In this document: positions 59,657 through 64,000 of the stretch, in pieces
Layout: every line of letters starts with the position of its first letter
Numbering within the stretch: position 1 is the stretch's first letter
Assembly: GCA_951802425.1 (NCBI GenBank)
Contig: OX637797.1
Coordinates: forward strand, 1,612,001 to 1,676,000
DNA from: Clavaria fumosa
Taxonomy: Eukaryota; Basidiomycota; Agaricomycetes; Agaricales; Clavariaceae
Direction of reading: 5' to 3'
DNA length: 64,000 bases
Program-made: the position numbers and the translations under genes
The notes under the pieces: generated by a model
What the model was told of the DNA's origin: nothing
The model's database searches: none
The model's input: only the letters and a program-made list of their open reading frames with translations

Positions 59657-60625
59657 ATGGGTCTCCTTGGACCTTCTCCGACTGTCGACCTGGGGTTTCC
59701 CAGACAGAAACGCGCCTCCAACAAATCACTTCGGCCTGGCACAGCTGACACTCCTCAAGATGGCAATCTGCTTCCTCTCACGCTCACAGCAATCTGTTTA
59801 GAATATGCATCGTTGCGACACAAAGAGCATTGCCCGCTCGGAATGTACGTCGCACCCTCGATTGACAGCGCCCTTGTCTGGGATGCTGTGCTATTCGTTC
59901 ATCAGGGTGTGCTTCACCAGTACCTCACGCATTGAGTGATGCTGATACATTAATCGACATCCCAGGCTATTTTACAGATTCAATCTTCAAATTTCGTCTC
60001 ACATTCCCCACGAATTACCCGGACCGCCCACCGATAGTCCATTTTCTGACCGATGTATTCCATCCGCTTATATCTCAGACCGATGGACAATTTAATCTCC
60101 TTCCGAGATTCCGACTTTGGAGGTTTGTCCTCGGCTTGGCAATTCTTGCTCGTGCTTGAGCCTGAATTTTACTCGAGGCCAAAGGAGCACCACGTCTTCC
60201 ATGTCCTGCATTGGATAAAGGCTGCTTTCAAGAAGCATGCCCTAGATGGCATCAAGGAGGCAGATTGCTTGAACAGAGAGGCTTTTCGGTTCGTGATTGT
60301 ACTTGCCTTTTCATTGTAAACGGACTCGAACAGACTTCGTTTCCAATTGTAGATTGTATGCATCTCCTTGAACGTGCGCAAGTCGCGGTGCTGAATCGAA
60401 TGTCTGTCCAGATACCACGACAAAACAAGTTCGTTTGCAGCCTTGGCGATGCAGTCTTCGAAACTCTCGCAATCTGAAACAGCCCTCTTCGATGGAGGCC
60501 ATCCCACCGCACCCGGGAAGAACCGGGGCAGCATGGCTTTTCGAGAGCTGAGTCCTGTGCAGTATCGTACGCTGAGGGCGAGTTTGGGTTTGCGGGAGTG
60601 GGATGACGAGCCAGGGGAAAGTTGA
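59657..60625 (+). CDS. AKTIP/FTS-like catalytically inactive E2 homologue
   Basis: The N-terminal Pro/Lys-rich segment is followed by an E2 fold: LEYASLRHKEHCPLGMYVAP, SALVWDAVLFVHQG spliced to YFTDSIFKFRLTFPTNYPDR, then VHFLTDVFHPLISQTDGQFN. The position of the catalytic cysteine is occupied by other residues, as in AKTIP/FTS. After an intron come RPKEHHVFHVLHWIKAAFKK and a C-terminal tail ending LREWDDEPGES. An intron of about 120 bp (near 60290-60410) carries the last join in phase. AKTIP/FTS acts with Hook proteins in dynein-linked transport of early endosomes and vesicles, which suits hyphal growth. Confidence 0.85.
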
Positions 60626-61141
60626 TTTACAGCGGTCACCCAGCAGCAAGCGTAGGAACGTAAACCTGTAAATTCTGTATTTGATTTACTGCAAGATTGC
60701 CCAGTTGCGAGCTGTATTGAGGGACATGCAAGTTTGGTGTACGCGCAGATATATTTCAATGGAAACTGTACTCTGTCAGCCAACTCAACAGGTAGCTTCT
60801 TGCTCGGTCGTGTACGAGGGGTAGCAAGCCACGGAGGCACAGTAATTACTCTCTACGATAGCGAAGAGTTGTATCTTGAGGCTCATCACTCCCGCTGTCG
60901 ACCACAAGTAGAGATTTAAGGTCCAAATTATCAGACGGCGAATCCGACTCCGCATCGTCAGCCTGACGCAAGAATTCGTGAGTTGCGATGTACACTAGCG
61001 GAGGAGCAATGCCGTACCGCAACGGTCTTCGAAAAATGTTTTGACAACTTCTCGATGACCAGTGAATAGGGGAGATGTTGCGTCAATTTTCTGTGATGCC
61101 AGATGATGAATACAATACAACAAGGCGACGTCACGCAATCA
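60626..61141. other. Intergenic between convergent AKTIP-like and VIP1 genes
   Basis: About 515 bp. It holds both 3' flanks; no additional gene supported. Confidence 0.45.
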
Positions 61142-64000
61142 TCACCGTCGAGGTTGCACATTCAATGAATGTCTAGCGTCCAGCGCTGAGTCTAAAACAT
61201 TAGAAGAATGTGCTCCTTCGCTGATGGACAGTTTGATCGAGTATTCCTTGTCAGACTTGCCCCGGCCGAAATTTCGCTCGTAGAGTTCAAATCTAGAACA
61301 TGTCACTAAGTGTGTCTCTCAAATCTGAAATCTGGAGGTTTTCCCCACGTAATATGAGACTGCGTGAAAGCGATAAGTCAAGAGAGTATTGGATGTCAGA
61401 TAATATCTCCTTACTGCATAGTCAAGTTCGAGTATACGTCGATTCGCTATCGGCAAGCCAGAACACAAAACAAGGTTGACCAAAGTATGGATGTGACTTT
61501 CTTTCGTAAAGTAAAAGGCGAGGGAACTGCGACCATTATTTCGTGCATTTTCCAAATCTTGAACAACTTTGCGCAGCAGAGGCAGCGAAGTGAGAATCCC
61601 AATCTTCTCCCTAGAGAGAAAATATGCCCAGTCATGCAGAAGAAACGCAGCAACAAAAAAGAGCTACTTTTCGTTCGGTTCTATTCCATATTCTTGCGGA
61701 GCAACGAGATCGAAAAGAGCTTTGGCTCGGCTATACAACTTGTGTAATTTTCTATCTTGAGGTTTTTGGGCTTTCTGGCCACCATTCTCATCAAAAATGG
61801 CAAAAAGGAAGGTTCTATGGTGAAGGGCGCAATATTTGATAGTGTCGTACAACTCGGAGACCTTTCGACGCCTTATTAAAGAAATTCAGCTGACTTCGTG
61901 ACACTCACCCGGGAAGGGTCAAACTTCTTCTGTTCAACATCACAGAAATCCTCAAACAGCTTTTCCCAACATTCTTTAAACAACCAAGGCTCATCGTCAC
62001 AGCACCTGGCAAAGTTCATATGAGAAGCGCTTCAATATGGACTGGGATGAGCAAGCACCATCGATCCTGGATCTTCTCAACATCCAGTGTTTCAAAATTG
62101 CGGCGCATGATATCCCGGAAAGAGCTGAGGAGTTCTATTACTTCCTAGAATGGGGATATCAGTAACGGGGCGGCGCTGGCGGGCCCCTATCATATGCTCC
62201 AACCTTTACGACTTCAGCAGGTTCTGCATGGAAACCTTTGGGCCAACTGAGATCTGGCCTCTTCGCTGATTCGCCAGGCCGTAATAAAACTTTGAGACGC
62301 TTTTTCACTTCGTCCATGACGTCCTTCGCCGCATTCGAGTCATCCAAGAGATCCTTTCGAATAATGAGAGCAGATGGGCTAATTTGAGGCGTCTGGGATC
62401 GGCTTCTGTTCGCGTTAAACCCGTTTCCCGCGCTTTCGAAAGAAGAACGTGAGGCTGGGCTAGCATTAGAAGGTTGTCCAGAGTGCGGATCCAATAGGGC
62501 TGCCGCAAATATTTCTGCCGAAGCGATAACGCGCCTTTCTGAAGACGTATAAATCTGTGGGCCCATGACAAAGATGTCAGAAGGCGCTAGAATCGGAGAA
62601 TAAAGCTGCACACCTTGACATTGTTCAAAGCGTCTTTATCTGCATCCCTTCAGTCTGCCATTCAGCGTACCCTGATCAGTATAAACAGAGCGCACTCATG
62701 ATTGAAATATCCTTCTTCATACTCTCCCCAAGATCCCGAGACTGGTATCTTGCTGAATGCGTAAACTGCGCACAACCTGTCGATCATATGCTAGAACATT
62801 TACGGGACATCGCTTACCTCTCCGCCCCATTTGAACACCAGCGTGAGTTTCGTCAGCATCTTCTCTTGACTGTCTTGAGGGTTTGAGAAGACAGGCTTCA
62901 GTTGCGCCTTGGTCCCAGGTAGATCTATCTTTCGAAACAAAGCCGTGCTGAGCTGCGTCAGCTTTGCGAGGTATTCCCCAGTGGCACCAAGACTTTTCGC
63001 CTCTTCAACAGCTTCGGCGACTTGACAAAGTTGTTCTCGCTCTCTCAAAAAAATCTCATCCCTCTCACCGCGAAGAAGCGTCACAAAAGGTTTGGTCCAT
63101 GGCTCTCCAATTGGAAAGTTGAATTTGAGCTTCTGCTTCGGAGTTCGGTCAGCATGGCGGAATACGGTGACATTCGCCTTTAGGCGCCAAGTGGAAGCCT
63201 CCGGCCTATTGTGTTCAATCGTGGTTAGGGGGCGATCTACCATTGATGATTCCTGGATGCATAATGCAACGATGATTTCGGCTGCTTTATCTGATGAGGC
63301 AAGTTTAGCATTCTCCATGGGAGATTCGTTGAGCATTAATCAATACCGTAGTAAGATTCGTTGCCTTTGACAAAACTCCAGCCGTTGACGTCAATAACTT
63401 GGCTTTGCTGGCCATTGCCACACCGCAACAAATCGAACCCGCAAACCCTTTGGCCAAAACCTTCGCATATCTTGGCCGCCCATTCCTTTTCTTCATCGGT
63501 TAAGCGAGTTATAAATCTTGGGCGTGGGTAAATGAAATATCTCAGACATGTAGCGGAAAGGCGAACCGAATCTCTTTCCCTTCTGTGTTTCTTCTGACTA
63601 ATCCGTCAACAACGGGAGACCTGCGGCTCTCTGCATGGGTATATGTCTTCCCAACAGTATAAACCTTTATATCTTCAGAATTATCGACATCAATAAACTT
63701 CTCGTAGATGTAAGAGCCATTGGTCCTCGGATGGTTCAACGAAGGATCTAGTTCGCTAGATTGATTGCCCACCTTGACACGGAGGGCGATTAGCCGTCTA
63801 GGAAAGGTGCCACAGAGAGTATATCGCACTTTCCTGAATAGGCGCCGACCGCCTCCACCACGGAAGTATATGTAGACGTTGTGGTCCTCACCACTGACCG
63901 GTTTCTCCACGAACGGTTTCTCCAGCTCTTGGCCGTCGACGATGATAGCATCGCCGTCGGCGCGGAGAGAGACTTCCGAAGTGGGACGTTGTCCACCAAG
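61142..64000 (-). CDS. VIP1: Vip1/Asp1/PPIP5K inositol pyrophosphate kinase-phosphatase, 5' truncated
   Basis: The gene enters from the right edge and lacks its first exons. The right end shows the ATP-grasp kinase domain ([57 protein letters not shown]). Then comes a histidine acid phosphatase-like domain starting [17 protein letters not shown] (RHG-type motif). It continues through [59 protein letters not shown] and [15 protein letters not shown] to a final exon [20 protein letters not shown], with the stop at 61142. Many small exons. The kinase makes 1-InsP7/InsP8 and the phosphatase reverses it; in fungi this affects microtubules, phosphate signalling and polarity. Confidence 0.93.

Noticed and set aside
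62030..62165. Plus-strand frame starting [11 protein letters not shown]
   Set aside because: Antisense to a VIP1 exon ([20 protein letters not shown]) that fits the phosphatase domain.

Overview
The window is nuclear DNA of a filamentous fungus, most likely an agaricomycete basidiomycete. Genes lie close together on both strands. Nearly all of them are broken by short introns, mostly 50-60 nt, with GT-AG ends and short pyrimidine tracts. The protein families are ordinary eukaryotic ones in fungal form: a Vip1-type inositol pyrophosphate kinase, IQGAP, GCP3, Air1, Caf16, Opy2, RTP1 and others. The Ser/Pro-rich disordered tails and the membrane-anchored aspartic protease are typical of mushrooms. 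I see no CRISPR array, no insertion sequence, no rRNA and no intact transposon.

Layout, left to right. The 3' part of an aspartic protease (+) faces a pentatricopeptide-repeat protein (-). Next come a five-exon MIX23/Cid2 homologue (-) and a C2H2 zinc-finger protein (-), then a gene-poor stretch. A compact block follows: GILT thiol reductase (+), YOS1 (-), mitochondrial ribosomal protein uL22m (+) and OST1/ribophorin I (+). After an unknown S/P-rich protein (-) come a kelch protein with membrane segments (+), a large disordered protein (-) and an AT-rich gap.

The middle holds an ER Hsp90 ending in HDEL (-), a WW/FF-domain TCERG1-like protein (-), a complete IQGAP (-), and GCP3/Spc98 (+) head-to-head with IQGAP. 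It continues with a CCC2/ATP7 copper ATPase (-), RTP1/TANGO6 (+) head-to-head with the ATPase, TRAPPC2L/Tca17 (-), an intron-containing tRNA-Tyr and a PMP47-type peroxisomal carrier (-).

The right end holds a multidomain UBA/zinc-binding/E2 protein (-), an Opy2 homologue (-), the Caf16 ABC ATPase (+), an Air1/ZCCHC7 zinc-knuckle protein (+), an AKTIP/FTS pseudo-E2 (+) and the 3' two thirds or so of VIP1 (-), which runs off the window.

Functional themes are secretion and ER quality control (GILT, YOS1, OST1, ER Hsp90, TRAPPC2L), cytokinesis and spindle (IQGAP, GCP3), RNA (TCERG1-like, Air1, Caf16) and ubiquitin (UBA-E2 fusion, AKTIP). They are neighbours, not an operon or a recognisable cluster. 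I did not find a clearly new biological system. The most unusual items are the UBA/zinc/E2 fusion, the copper ATPase with two eroded metal-binding domains, the shared CTAG stop of GILT and YOS1, a probable GC-AG intron in MIX23, a duplicated motif in the IQGAP N-terminus and several small promoter repeats. Exon boundaries are my own readings, based on splice signals, phase and family conservation.
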